Source: Rhodoferax sp.
GTDB lineage: Bacteria > Pseudomonadota > Gammaproteobacteria > Burkholderiales > Burkholderiaceae_C
Direction: 5' to 3'
Assembly: GCA_020048795.1 (NCBI GenBank)
Contig: JAIFMA010000107.1
Span: 1 to 6,519 of the forward strand
Length of the DNA: 6,519 nt
The translations under genes were made by a program, and so were the position numbers. The notes under the pieces are model-generated. The model did no database searches, had not been told where the DNA came from, and saw nothing but the letters and a program-made list of their open reading frames with translations. Shown piece by piece: positions 1 through 5,798 of the stretch. Every line of letters starts with the position of its first letter. Within the stretch, counting starts at the first letter, position 1.

Positions 1-722
1 ACCCCTGCTCTTTGAGCGTGGGGGTGGCATTGCCGGTGAAACGCTTGTCCGAGGTGACCCCGATGGCGCGCATTTTGCCGGCCTTGATGTATTCGCTCAT
101 CTCGCTCATGCCGCCGCCGCCAATCGTCACATTGCCACCCAGAATGGCCGCCACGGCCTCACCGCCGCCACGGAAGGCCACATAGTTGACCTTTTTCGGG
201 TCAACGCCCACTTTGGTGGCCAGCATCGAGGCACAAATATGCTCAGTGGTGCCGCGTGAGCCACCGCCCCACTTCACGCTACCGGGGTCTTTTTGCATTT
301 GCGCCACCACGTCTTTCATCGACTTGATCGGTGAATCGGCTGGCACTACAAACACGTTGTATTCGCTGGTGATGCGGGCGATGGGTGTGGCCTGGCTCAG
401 CGTGATTTGCGGCTTGCCGGAGATGATGCCGCCCACCATGACGGCACCAGTCATGATGATGGCATTGGGGTCGCCTTTGCTGCCGTTGACAAACTGCCAG
501 ACCAATGACACCGGCGGCGCCGCCTTTGTTGTCGAATTGCACCGTATCGGCCGCCTTGGCGTCAAGGATGGCCGCACCCAAAGCCCGACCGGTCATGTCC
601 CAGCCGCCACCCGGATTGGCAGGGATCATCATCTTGATGGCGGCACCCGCCCGGACGGACAAGGGAAAACTGCCTGCAACAGCCACGGCGGCCAACGACT
701 TCAAAAAGGTATCACGACGCAT
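1..722 (-). pseudogene. tctC: TctC/Bug-family tricarboxylate-binding protein, frameshifted and 3'-incomplete
   Basis: Periplasmic solute-binding protein of a tripartite tricarboxylate transporter (TctCBA); it captures citrate-like acids and delivers them to the TctA/TctB membrane proteins. The ATG at 720-722 begins a signal peptide (MRRDTFLKSL..., likely cleaved after VRA, residue 25). The RR-D-T-FLK start is only near the Tat pattern. The Bug-family hallmark PANPGGGWD is at residues 34-42, and FDNKGGAAGVIGL at 63-75. After codon 75 (498-500) this frame becomes non-family sequence and stops at 279-281. The family sequence resumes one base over with QFVNGSKGDPN from 496, then VKWGGGSRGTTEH and AFRGGGEAVAAILGG, and stays open to base 1 for about 165 codons. 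A loss of two bases (GCN-CAG reduced to G-CAG), or one extra base, explains it. About 240 of the usual 320 or so residues are present; the rest lies left of the window. It is divergent from tctDE, as in the Salmonella tct locus. The break may be a recent mutation or a sequencing error. Confidence 0.88.
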
Positions 723-727
723 GAAGG

Positions 728-733
728 TCTCCT
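728..733 (-). promoter_or_regulatory. Ribosome binding site of tctC
   Basis: Read on the minus strand, AGGAGA stands 5 nt upstream of the ATG at 720-722. It is a near-consensus Shine-Dalgarno and confirms that start. It contrasts with the divergent tctD, which has no comparable site. Confidence 0.75.
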
Positions 734-791
734 GATGTTAAAAAACACTCCTATGATGCGGCTCCTGCCTGTCATTCGGCTGTCCAAAACC

Positions 792-808
792 CTAGGGGAA
801 ACCACTAG
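792..808. promoter_or_regulatory. Palindromic operator-like site in the tctC-tctD gap
   Basis: The 17-bp CTAGGGGAAACCACTAG is an imperfect palindrome of form CTAG-N-GG-N3-CC-N-CTAG, centred on the AAA at 799-801. It contains two copies of CTAG, a tetramer usually rare in proteobacterial genomes. It overlaps an 8-bp perfect palindrome CCCTAGGG (790-797). It ends 9 bp before the tctD ATG and lies about 70-86 bp upstream of the tctC ATG, so one bound dimer could act on both divergent genes. The binding protein is unknown. TctD is the obvious candidate, although OmpR-type regulators more often bind direct repeats; a LuxR/NarL-type protein is an alternative. Confidence 0.5.
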
Positions 809-817
809 TTTCGTACC

Positions 818-1498
818 ATGCGCCTGCTACTGATTGAAGACGATGTCTCACTGCACACCACCTTGCAACGTAGCCTGGTTCGCAGTGGCATGCGGGTGGA
901 TGTCTGCGCTGATGGCGGCCATGCGTTACAGCGATGGGTCGCCATGCAACCCGATGTGGTGGTGCTGGATTTGACCCTGCCCGGGGTGGATGGACTGGAT
1001 ATTCTGGTGCAGGCCAGGGCAGCCAGGCTCGATACACCCGTGCTGATTCTGACCGCACGCAGTACCGTGGGCGATCGCATCGTTGGGCTGAATGCCGGGG
1101 CCGATGACTACCTGGCCAAGCCTTTCGACCTCGATGAGCTCGAGGCCCGGGTACGCGCCCTGCACCGGCGCCATCGTGCATCCGCACACGAGAACCGGGA
1201 CGACAGCCTGCAGTGGGGCCAACTGCGCTACGACCGGGACAGCGGGGCGGTTTACCACCAGCATCAGGTGCTGGACCTGGCCCCCCGGGAACTCACCCTG
1301 CTGCGCATCCTGATGGAAAAGGCCGGGCACGCCGTCAGTAAGGAACGACTGTTCGAACTGGTGTTCCCAGGAGAAAAACAGGTGCATCTGGAAGCCATCG
1401 AGGTGGTGGTGTACCGCCTGCGTAAAAAATTGGCGGACAAGGGGGTCCAACTGGTGACCTTGCGCGGATTGGGCTATTTGCTCAAGGCGGCATCGTGA
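818..1498 (+). CDS. tctD: TctD-like OmpR-family response regulator
   Basis: Cytoplasmic DNA-binding response regulator of the TctDE two-component system, expected to activate the divergent tct transport operon when phosphorylated by TctE. It has 226 residues, normal for the OmpR family. The receiver domain (about 1-115) has the acidic pair D8/D9, phospho-acceptor D51 in VVVLDLTLPGVDG, T79 in LILTAR, and K101 in the LAKPF motif. The winged-helix domain (about 130-223) has LAPRELTLLRIL (154-165), a recognition-helix region ending VVYRLRKKL (197-205), and the wing RGLGYLL (216-222). The ATG at 818 gives the canonical MRLLLIEDD start, but no good Shine-Dalgarno precedes it: the nearest purine run, AGGGGAAA, is about 17 nt away inside the palindrome. 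The sensor kinase begins one base after its stop, so the two are co-transcribed and probably translationally coupled. The pathway assignment rests on the tctC context. Confidence 0.92.
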   Translation: MRLLLIEDDVSLHTTLQRSLVRSGMRVDVCADGGHALQRWVAMQPDVVVLDLTLPGVDGLDILVQARAARLDTPVLILTARSTVGDRIVGLNAGADDYLAKPFDLDELEARVRALHRRHRASAHENRDDSLQWGQLRYDRDSGAVYHQHQVLDLAPRELTLLRILMEKAGHAVSKERLFELVFPGEKQVHLEAIEVVVYRLRKKLADKGVQLVTLRGLGYLLKAAS

Positions 1499-1499
1499 C

Positions 1500-2936
1500 A
1501 TGAGCTGGCACCGTCGCCATTCGATGCAGACGCTATCGTTGCGCAAACATTTGCTGATCGGCATCCTGGTGCCAGTCGTCCTGTTTGTTTTTGTGGATAC
1601 TTTCAGCCTCTACCACCAGGCCTTAGGTGCGGTCAATGTGGCCTACGACCGGACCTTGCTGGCCTCGGCCAAAGCCATCGGCGAACTGCTCGATGTAGAG
1701 GGCGAAGACGAGCAAGCCCGCATTCTGGCCAGGATTCCCTACTCGGCGCTGGAGGCCTTTGAAGCCGACAACCGCAGTCGCATGGCTTACCGGGTGGCCG
1801 ATGCCCGCGGCCGCTGGATCGATGGAGCCCAGGACCTGCCAGCCTGGACCGGAAAATTGCCTGACCAGGGGCCTTACGCTGCCCTGGTTGATTTTTATGA
1901 CGACGAGTTCCGGGGTGATTCGGTGAGGGTGGCAGTGCTGCTACAGCCTGTGGCCAGCAGCCGTGGCCGCGCCATGGCCACGGTGCAAGTGGCTGAAACG
2001 CTGGAGTTGCGCCGTACCCTGGCACGCCAGATCCTGGTGGACACCTTGCAGCGCCAGGCCATTTTGATCAGCGTGATTGTGGTGGTGGTGCTGGTGGTGG
2101 TGCAACGGGTCACCCGCCCGGTGCGGCGCCTGAGCGAGCAAATGGACAAACGCGCCGAAGACAATCTGATGCCCATCGAAGCATCCGATCTGCCAAGCGA
2201 AATACGGCCGTTGACCGATGCCACCAACCAGGTCATGTTTCGATTGCAGCACCTGCTGGACAACCAGAAGCGGTTTGTGCGGGATGCCGCGCACCAGCTC
2301 CGCACGCCGCTGGCCGTGCTCAAGGTGCAGGTGCAATCCGCTCTGCGCGGTGATTTGCCGGCCACGGCTGCCCTGCAGGAAATTCAGCTCACCGTGGACC
2401 GCGCTTCTTTGCTGGCCAACCAGATGCTGTCATTGGCGAAAGTGGAGCAAGTGCGGCAACAGCCGGATTTTCGGGCGATTGACTGGGTCAGCATCGTGCG
2501 CGACGTGGCGCTGGACTTGTCGCCCCTGATCGCCCAAAAGGACCTTGACTTTGAACTCACTACGGCCCCGTGCAGCGTGTACGGTCACGAGTGGATGTTG
2601 CGCGAACTGGTGCGAAATCTGCTTCACAACGCCATCCAGCATTGTCCCGGCCAGGGCGAGCTGCGCATCGACCTGGCCCCGCTGGGTGATTCGGCCCAAC
2701 TGATCATCCGCGATAGCGGACCCGGCATCGACGACAACTTGCGTCTTCGGCTTTTTCAGCCCTTTGCCACGGGCAATGCAGGTTCAGGCACCGGCCTGGG
2801 GCTGACCATCGTGCGGGAAATCGTGGCGGCAATGGCGGGCAGCATCCAGATGAATAACTGCCTGCGTGCCGGGCTGATTGTCGGGATGCAAGCGGTGGTG
2901 ACTTTTCCCATGACGGCACCGGTGGGCGCTACCTGA
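1500..2936 (+). CDS. tctE: TctE-like sensor histidine kinase
   Basis: Inner-membrane sensor kinase of 478 residues, cognate partner of TctD. TM1 is about residues 18-38. An N-terminal sensor region of the 2CSK_N type follows; AYDRTLLASAKAIGELL (48-64) is its signature, and it extends to about residue 185. TM2 is the valine-rich stretch 187-201, followed by a HAMP-like linker (202-255). The HisKA segment RFVRDAAHQLRTPLAVLK (258-275) carries phospho-acceptor H265. The ATPase domain has the N box RNLLHNAIQH (N373, N377), G1 box DSGPGI (D405-I410), F region LFQPFATG, and G2 box GSGTGLGL (428-435). The start at 1500 is favoured because it lies one base after the tctD stop; a second Met at 1524 would also keep TM1 whole, but neither has a strong Shine-Dalgarno. 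The stop is 4 bp from that of the convergent chemoreceptor. In Salmonella the TctE ligand is a tricarboxylate; here that is inferred from the neighbours. Confidence 0.92.
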   Translation: MSWHRRHSMQTLSLRKHLLIGILVPVVLFVFVDTFSLYHQALGAVNVAYDRTLLASAKAIGELLDVEGEDEQARILARIPYSALEAFEADNRSRMAYRVADARGRWIDGAQDLPAWTGKLPDQGPYAALVDFYDDEFRGDSVRVAVLLQPVASSRGRAMATVQVAETLELRRTLARQILVDTLQRQAILISVIVVVVLVVVQRVTRPVRRLSEQMDKRAEDNLMPIEASDLPSEIRPLTDATNQVMFRLQHLLDNQKRFVRDAAHQLRTPLAVLKVQVQSALRGDLPATAALQEIQLTVDRASLLANQMLSLAKVEQVRQQPDFRAIDWVSIVRDVALDLSPLIAQKDLDFELTTAPCSVYGHEWMLRELVRNLLHNAIQHCPGQGELRIDLAPLGDSAQLIIRDSGPGIDDNLRLRLFQPFATGNAGSGTGLGLTIVREIVAAMAGSIQMNNCLRAGLIVGMQAVVTFPMTAPVGAT

Positions 2937-2940
2937 AGCG

Positions 2941-4515
2941 CTATGTCCGGTAGGATAGCCGTGGCTGCCCGGCACCCGCAGGCAGCTTGAAGACCGATAC
3001 CGCCTGCACCTGATCGTCAGCGAGCTGCTTGAGGCTGCCCGCCGCTGCGGCCATTTGCTCGACCAGCGCCGCATTTTGCTGCGTCACCTGATCCATGTGA
3101 TGAACGGCCTCGCCAATCTGATGCACACCCGAGGATTGTTCGCCGCTGGCGGCACTGATCCGGCCCATGATGTCGGCCACCTGCTGGATTGAGTTCACGA
3201 CTTCACTCATGGTGGCACCCGCCTGATCCACCAAAGCGCTGCCTTGCTCGACCCGTTGTACGCTGGCGCTGATCAGGCCCTTGATTTCCTTGGCGGCTTC
3301 AGCCGAACGACCGGCCAGACTGCGCACCTCGCTGGCGACCACGGCAAAACCGCGACCCTGCTCACCCGCGCGCGCGGCTTCGACCGCTGCATTGAGGGCC
3401 AGGATATTGGTCTGGAAGGCAATCCCGTCGATGACCCCGATGATGTCGGCAATCCGCCGTGATGACTCATTGATGCCCTTCATGGTTTCAACCACCTGCC
3501 CCACCTCGGCGCCGCCCCTGACAGCCACGCTGGAGGCACTCAGGGCCAACTGGTTGGCTTGCCGGGCGCTGTCGGCGTTCTGGTTGACGGCTGAGCTGAG
3601 CTCATCCATCGACGCTGCGGTTTGCTCCAGGGCACTGGCTTGCCGTTCGGTGCGGTCGCTCAAATCCTGGTTGCCCTGGGCAATTTCAGAGCTGGCGGTG
3701 GCCACCCCTTCGGAGCTGGAGTGCACGGTCGACACCACGCTGACCAAACTGTCCTGCATGTCCTTGAGTGCACCCAGCAGCATCGCGGTCTCGTCGGGGC
3801 CGCGCTGTTCGATCTTCAAACTGAGGTCACCGCCGGCTACCTTGCGTGCCACCGCAACCGCCTGGCGCAGCGGCGCCGTGATGCTGCGCACCATCCAGAT
3901 GCCCATGCCACAGCCCAGCGCGATGGCCAGCACCACCACGATGGCAAACAGCACTTTGGTTTGCTGAAAATTCTGCTCCGAAAGTCCATGCTGCGCTTTG
4001 GCCTCTTTCAGTTGCACTTCCATCAACAACCTGAGCTGGGCGCGGATGGGGCTGACCACCGCCTCCAGGGTGTTCATGTTTTGCATCACCGTATCGTTAC
4101 GGTTCTCGGCCAGGGCCGCACGAAGCGTGGCCAACTCGGGTTGCGCCTTTTTCATCAACGCCTGGGTTTTGTCCACCAGGGGCTTCTCTTCGTCAGCCAA
4201 CCGGGTCTCGGTATAGGCTTTCCAATGCACACCTGCATCCTGAACGCCCTGGTCGAACAACTTCAGGGCGGCCGCACCATCCAGATTGCCAACCGACATT
4301 TTGTTGGCACTGTCCATGACGTTGAGGGTGTAGATGTCACCAATCGAACTGAGGTGCTGCAACGGAATCACCCGGTCGTTGTAGATGGTGTCGATGGCGT
4401 GGTTGGTCTTGCTGACCTGAACAAGCCCAAAACCCGCCATCAGTGCCACCAGCACCAGCAGCCCGGCAAACCCAATGGTTAACAGTGTTGAAATCTTCAA
4501 GCTGTGGTGATTCAT
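2941..4515 (-). CDS. Methyl-accepting chemotaxis protein, four-helix-bundle sensor type
   Basis: Transmembrane chemoreceptor of 524 residues that signals to CheA/CheW. It begins MNHHSLKISTLLTIGF, the usual opening of this receptor class. TM1 is about residues 13-32. A periplasmic helical domain of the 4HB_MCP type (about 33-185) carries the typical IYNDRVIPLQHL near 44-55. TM2 is about 187-208, followed by HAMP (RSITAPLRQAV onwards, to about 262). The cytoplasmic coiled-coil hairpin has the near-invariant tip, from DGIAFQTNILALNAAVEAAR through AGEQGRGFAVVASEV (363-397), flanked by methylation-helix sequences such as SALEQTAASMDELSSAV. The C-terminus ends GQPRLSYRT and lacks a CheR-tethering NWETF-like pentapeptide. 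An in-frame ATG at 4569 would add 18 residues, but the putative -10 element of a sigma-28 promoter lies inside that extension, so 4515 is chosen. It converges on tctE. The ligand is unknown; a tricarboxylate is possible from context. Confidence 0.93.
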   Translation of the reverse strand: MNHHSLKISTLLTIGFAGLLVLVALMAGFGLVQVSKTNHAIDTIYNDRVIPLQHLSSIGDIYTLNVMDSANKMSVGNLDGAAALKLFDQGVQDAGVHWKAYTETRLADEEKPLVDKTQALMKKAQPELATLRAALAENRNDTVMQNMNTLEAVVSPIRAQLRLLMEVQLKEAKAQHGLSEQNFQQTKVLFAIVVVLAIALGCGMGIWMVRSITAPLRQAVAVARKVAGGDLSLKIEQRGPDETAMLLGALKDMQDSLVSVVSTVHSSSEGVATASSEIAQGNQDLSDRTERQASALEQTAASMDELSSAVNQNADSARQANQLALSASSVAVRGGAEVGQVVETMKGINESSRRIADIIGVIDGIAFQTNILALNAAVEAARAGEQGRGFAVVASEVRSLAGRSAEAAKEIKGLISASVQRVEQGSALVDQAGATMSEVVNSIQQVADIMGRISAASGEQSSGVHQIGEAVHHMDQVTQQNAALVEQMAAAAGSLKQLADDQVQAVSVFKLPAGAGQPRLSYRT

Positions 4516-4549
4516 GCGCAGACCCCAAAAACGATGAATTTGTTGCACG

Positions 4550-4576
4550 GTAACGGCAGACAAATTCATTTTTTTA
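4550..4576 (-). promoter_or_regulatory. Sigma-28 (FliA) flagellar-class promoter of the chemoreceptor gene
   Basis: Read on the minus strand, TAAA (4573-4576) is followed by exactly 15 nt and then GCCGTTAC (4550-4557). The consensus is TAAA-N15-GCCGATAA, so the -35 core matches fully and the -10 matches at six of eight bases, including GCCG. Transcription would start near 4543, giving a leader of about 30 nt before the ATG at 4513-4515. Chemoreceptor genes are classic members of the late flagellar regulon, so position and gene type agree. Confidence 0.7.
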
Positions 4577-4592
4577 CGTCTGACCGAAGCTG

Positions 4593-4637
4593 CAGGGGTT
4601 GTACCACAGCTCCACGGTGATCGGCTGCAACCCCCTG
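4593..4637. repeat. Inverted repeat with 9-bp stem upstream of the chemoreceptor promoter
   Basis: CAGGGGTTG (4593-4601) is the reverse complement of CAACCCCCTG (4628-4637), apart from one extra C, around a 26-nt loop. The 10-mer GGCTGCAACC that leads into the right arm (4623-4632) recurs directly at 4766-4775. No T-run follows on either strand, so it is not an intrinsic terminator. It sits about 17 bp upstream of the -35 element of the sigma-28 promoter and could be an operator or a leftover of a repeat element. Confidence 0.4.
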
Positions 4638-4726
4638 GTGGGCAGGACAGATTAAATTCGCCTTCGGTACGTGCAGTGCCACAACGCTTGGGTGAAACCG
4701 GGGAGTGGCGCGTCTGACTTCCAGCT

Positions 4727-4785
4727 TGCTATTTCAGTTGTAGCTACCAGCACAACAAACATATGGGCTGCAACCGATTTTGATC
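4727..4785. repeat. Possible degenerate copy of a Comamonadaceae intergenic repeat
   Basis: The order of blocks TGCTATTT, TTGTAGCTACCAGCAC, ACAT, GGGCTGCAACC and ATTTTGAT resembles a short element that I recall as frequent between genes in Comamonadaceae (GCTAT...TAGCTGC..GCGC...GGCC..TTTTGA). Within it GCTA (4728-4731) and TAGC (4741-4744) form a short inverted repeat. The identification is from memory, and other copies cannot be seen in this window. Confidence 0.35.
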
Positions 4786-4796
4786 AATAAATTGAT
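4783..4796. promoter_or_regulatory. Perfect 14-bp AT-rich palindrome, candidate regulator site
   Basis: ATCAAT-AA-ATTGAT has perfect 6-bp arms and overlaps a second palindrome, TTGATCAA (4780-4787). It lies about 85 bp upstream of the PhnD-like gene, in a good position for an activator or repressor site. The half-sites resemble FNR/Anr half-sites (TTGAT, ATCAA) but in the everted order, so a standard FNR site is not claimed. The protein that binds is unknown. Confidence 0.3.
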
Positions 4797-4852
4797 GCGT
4801 ACAGCCGGGTTTCAGTGCCAACAATGCTAAAGTGCTCGCAACGAAGCAAGCG

Positions 4853-4879
4853 GGTCCGGCAAGCCCGAAAGTCGGGACC
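4853..4879 (+). promoter_or_regulatory. Hairpin covering the ribosome binding region of the PhnD-like gene
   Basis: In the transcript CCCGA (4864-4868) pairs with TCGGG (4872-4876) around a three-base AAG loop. GGT (4853-4855) can pair with ACC (4877-4879) directly below it, leaving an 8-nt bulge on the 5' side. The only Shine-Dalgarno-like bases, GGGA (4874-4877), lie within the paired strand, 3 nt before the ATG at 4881. Folding would hide the start site, which suggests translational control or a weak initiation site. Confidence 0.35.
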
Positions 4880-4880
4880 G

Positions 4881-5798
4881 ATGAATCATCACCATCACTT
4901 GGGAAAATGGATTGCAGTTGTGCTGCTGGTACTGTTATGCGGCTGCGACCCAGCACCGCAAGGCCAGCCCCTTCAGTACAGCCAGGCACCCGCGTCTGAG
5001 GCCTTGCCGGTATTGCGCTTTGCGGTTCATCCGCTGCACAACCCACAAATGCTGGGGGTGGCCTATCAGCCACTGATCGACCACCTGAATGCCCAATTGA
5101 CCGATGTCCGGCTTGAGCTCGAAGCTTCACGCGATTACCAGGCCTTTGAAAAAAAATACGCTGCGCGTGAACCTGCCTTTTTGCTGCCCAACCCCTGGCA
5201 AACGCTGCAGGCCATGAAGGTGGGCTACCACGTCATCGCCATGGCGGGTGATGCGCAAGACTTCAAAGGCATTTTCATTGTCCGAAAAGACACTGGCATC
5301 CGCGTCCCGGCTGATCTCAAGGGCAAAACGGTGAGTTACCCGTCGCACACGGCGCTGGCAGCGGCCATCATGCCGCAATATTTTTTACACAGCCACGGCA
5401 TTCGGGTCACGCAGGATATTCAGAACGTTTATGTGGGCTCGCAGGAGTCTTCCATCATGAACGTCTATCTGGGTCAGGCAGCGGCGGGGGCCACCTGGCC
5501 ACCACCCTGGCGGCTATTTCAGAAAAGTCATCCCAAGGAAGCGGCTGAGCTGAAGGTGATGTGGGAAACCCCGCCACTGATCAACAACTCGGTGATGGTG
5601 CGCACCGACGTGCCACCCCGGGTGGCTGAGCAGGTTCGCGCGGGGCTGCTCAAGCTGACGCAATCAGCCGCTGGCCTGGGCGTTCTCAAGGGCATGGAGA
5701 CGGCCCGCTTCGAGCTGGCAGACGATGCCAGCTACGAGATCGTGGCGCAGTATGTCAAACGCTTCGAGCAGGAAGTGCGACCAGTGGAGCGTCCATGA
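4881..5798 (+). CDS. PhnD-like substrate-binding lipoprotein, probable sensor partner
   Basis: Solute-binding lipoprotein of 305 residues in the PhnD/SsuA/transferrin-like family (phosphonate-type ABC binding proteins). The signal peptide MNHHHHLGKWIAVVLLVLLCG precedes lipid Cys22 in a non-standard L-C-G-C lipobox. Asp23 at +2 predicts retention in the inner membrane. Family blocks are LRFAVHPLHNPQ (45-56), YQPLIDHLNAQL (62-73), LEASRDYQAFE (80-90), LLPNPWQTLQAM (101-112), FKGIFIVRKDTGI (128-140), DLKGKTVSYPSHTALAA (145-161), VGSQESSIMNVYLG (185-198) and AAGATWPPPWR (201-211). The mature protein has no Cys other than Cys22, so a thiol-based arsenite site as in AioX is excluded. The start at 4881 is chosen because it gives a proper lipoprotein signal; a GTG at 4815 would prepend 22 basic residues. 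Its stop overlaps the start of a membrane sensor, and no permease or ATPase gene is in view, so a signalling role like AioX or TorT is inferred. The ligand is unknown. Confidence 0.85.
   Translation: MNHHHHLGKWIAVVLLVLLCGCDPAPQGQPLQYSQAPASEALPVLRFAVHPLHNPQMLGVAYQPLIDHLNAQLTDVRLELEASRDYQAFEKKYAAREPAFLLPNPWQTLQAMKVGYHVIAMAGDAQDFKGIFIVRKDTGIRVPADLKGKTVSYPSHTALAAAIMPQYFLHSHGIRVTQDIQNVYVGSQESSIMNVYLGQAAAGATWPPPWRLFQKSHPKEAAELKVMWETPPLINNSVMVRTDVPPRVAEQVRAGLLKLTQSAAGLGVLKGMETARFELADDASYEIVAQYVKRFEQEVRPVERP

Larger units (their letters stand above)
4577..4880. other. Non-coding region between the divergent chemoreceptor and PhnD-like genes
   Basis: About 300 bp with no credible gene on either strand. 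The rightward gene can be extended to a GTG at 4815, but that adds a basic, non-signal-like stretch before the lipoprotein signal peptide. The region holds an inverted repeat (4593-4637), a stretch resembling a Comamonadaceae intergenic repeat (4727-4785), an AT-rich palindrome (4783-4796), and a hairpin touching the start codon (4853-4879). No convincing -35/-10 pair for the rightward operon was found. TAAAGT at 4828-4833, preceded by TG and one base (4825-4827), could be an extended -10 but has no partner -35. Confidence 0.6.

Noticed and set aside
186..833. Long open frame on the plus strand opposite tctC
   Set aside because: It lies antisense to clear Bug-family coding sequence, shows no domain-like sequence, and runs into tctD out of frame.
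2077..2102. GTG-rich repeat in tctE as a microsatellite
   Set aside because: It encodes the valine-rich second membrane segment, which explains the composition.
4516..4569. ATG at 4569 as the chemoreceptor start
   Set aside because: The -10 element of a sigma-28 promoter lies within this stretch, and family members begin near MNHHSLKIS.
4593..4637. Intrinsic terminator
   Set aside because: No T-run follows the stem on either strand, and it lies upstream of both flanking genes.
4780..4796. FNR/Anr site
   Set aside because: The half-sites are in the reverse order to TTGAT-N4-ATCAA, so it does not match the known site.
4815..4880. Upstream GTG start for the PhnD-like gene, adding 22 residues
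   Set aside because: The extension is basic and polar, lies before a complete lipoprotein signal peptide, and covers the leader hairpin; the ATG at 4881 gives a normal lipoprotein.
4836..4900. Complete cyclic-di-GMP-I riboswitch
   Set aside because: Only a short core-like piece is present; the GCAAAGCC strand and the second arm are not found, and the start codon falls where they should be.
4893..4904. Artificial His tag or vector sequence (MNHHHH)
   Set aside because: The four His codons are mixed (CAT/CAC), lie before a natural signal peptide that is removed, and the surroundings are ordinary genomic sequence.
5149..5156. Run of eight A as a programmed slippage site in the PhnD-like gene
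   Set aside because: The normal frame continues with full family similarity on both sides, and it reads as Glu-Lys-Lys; no alternative product is evident.
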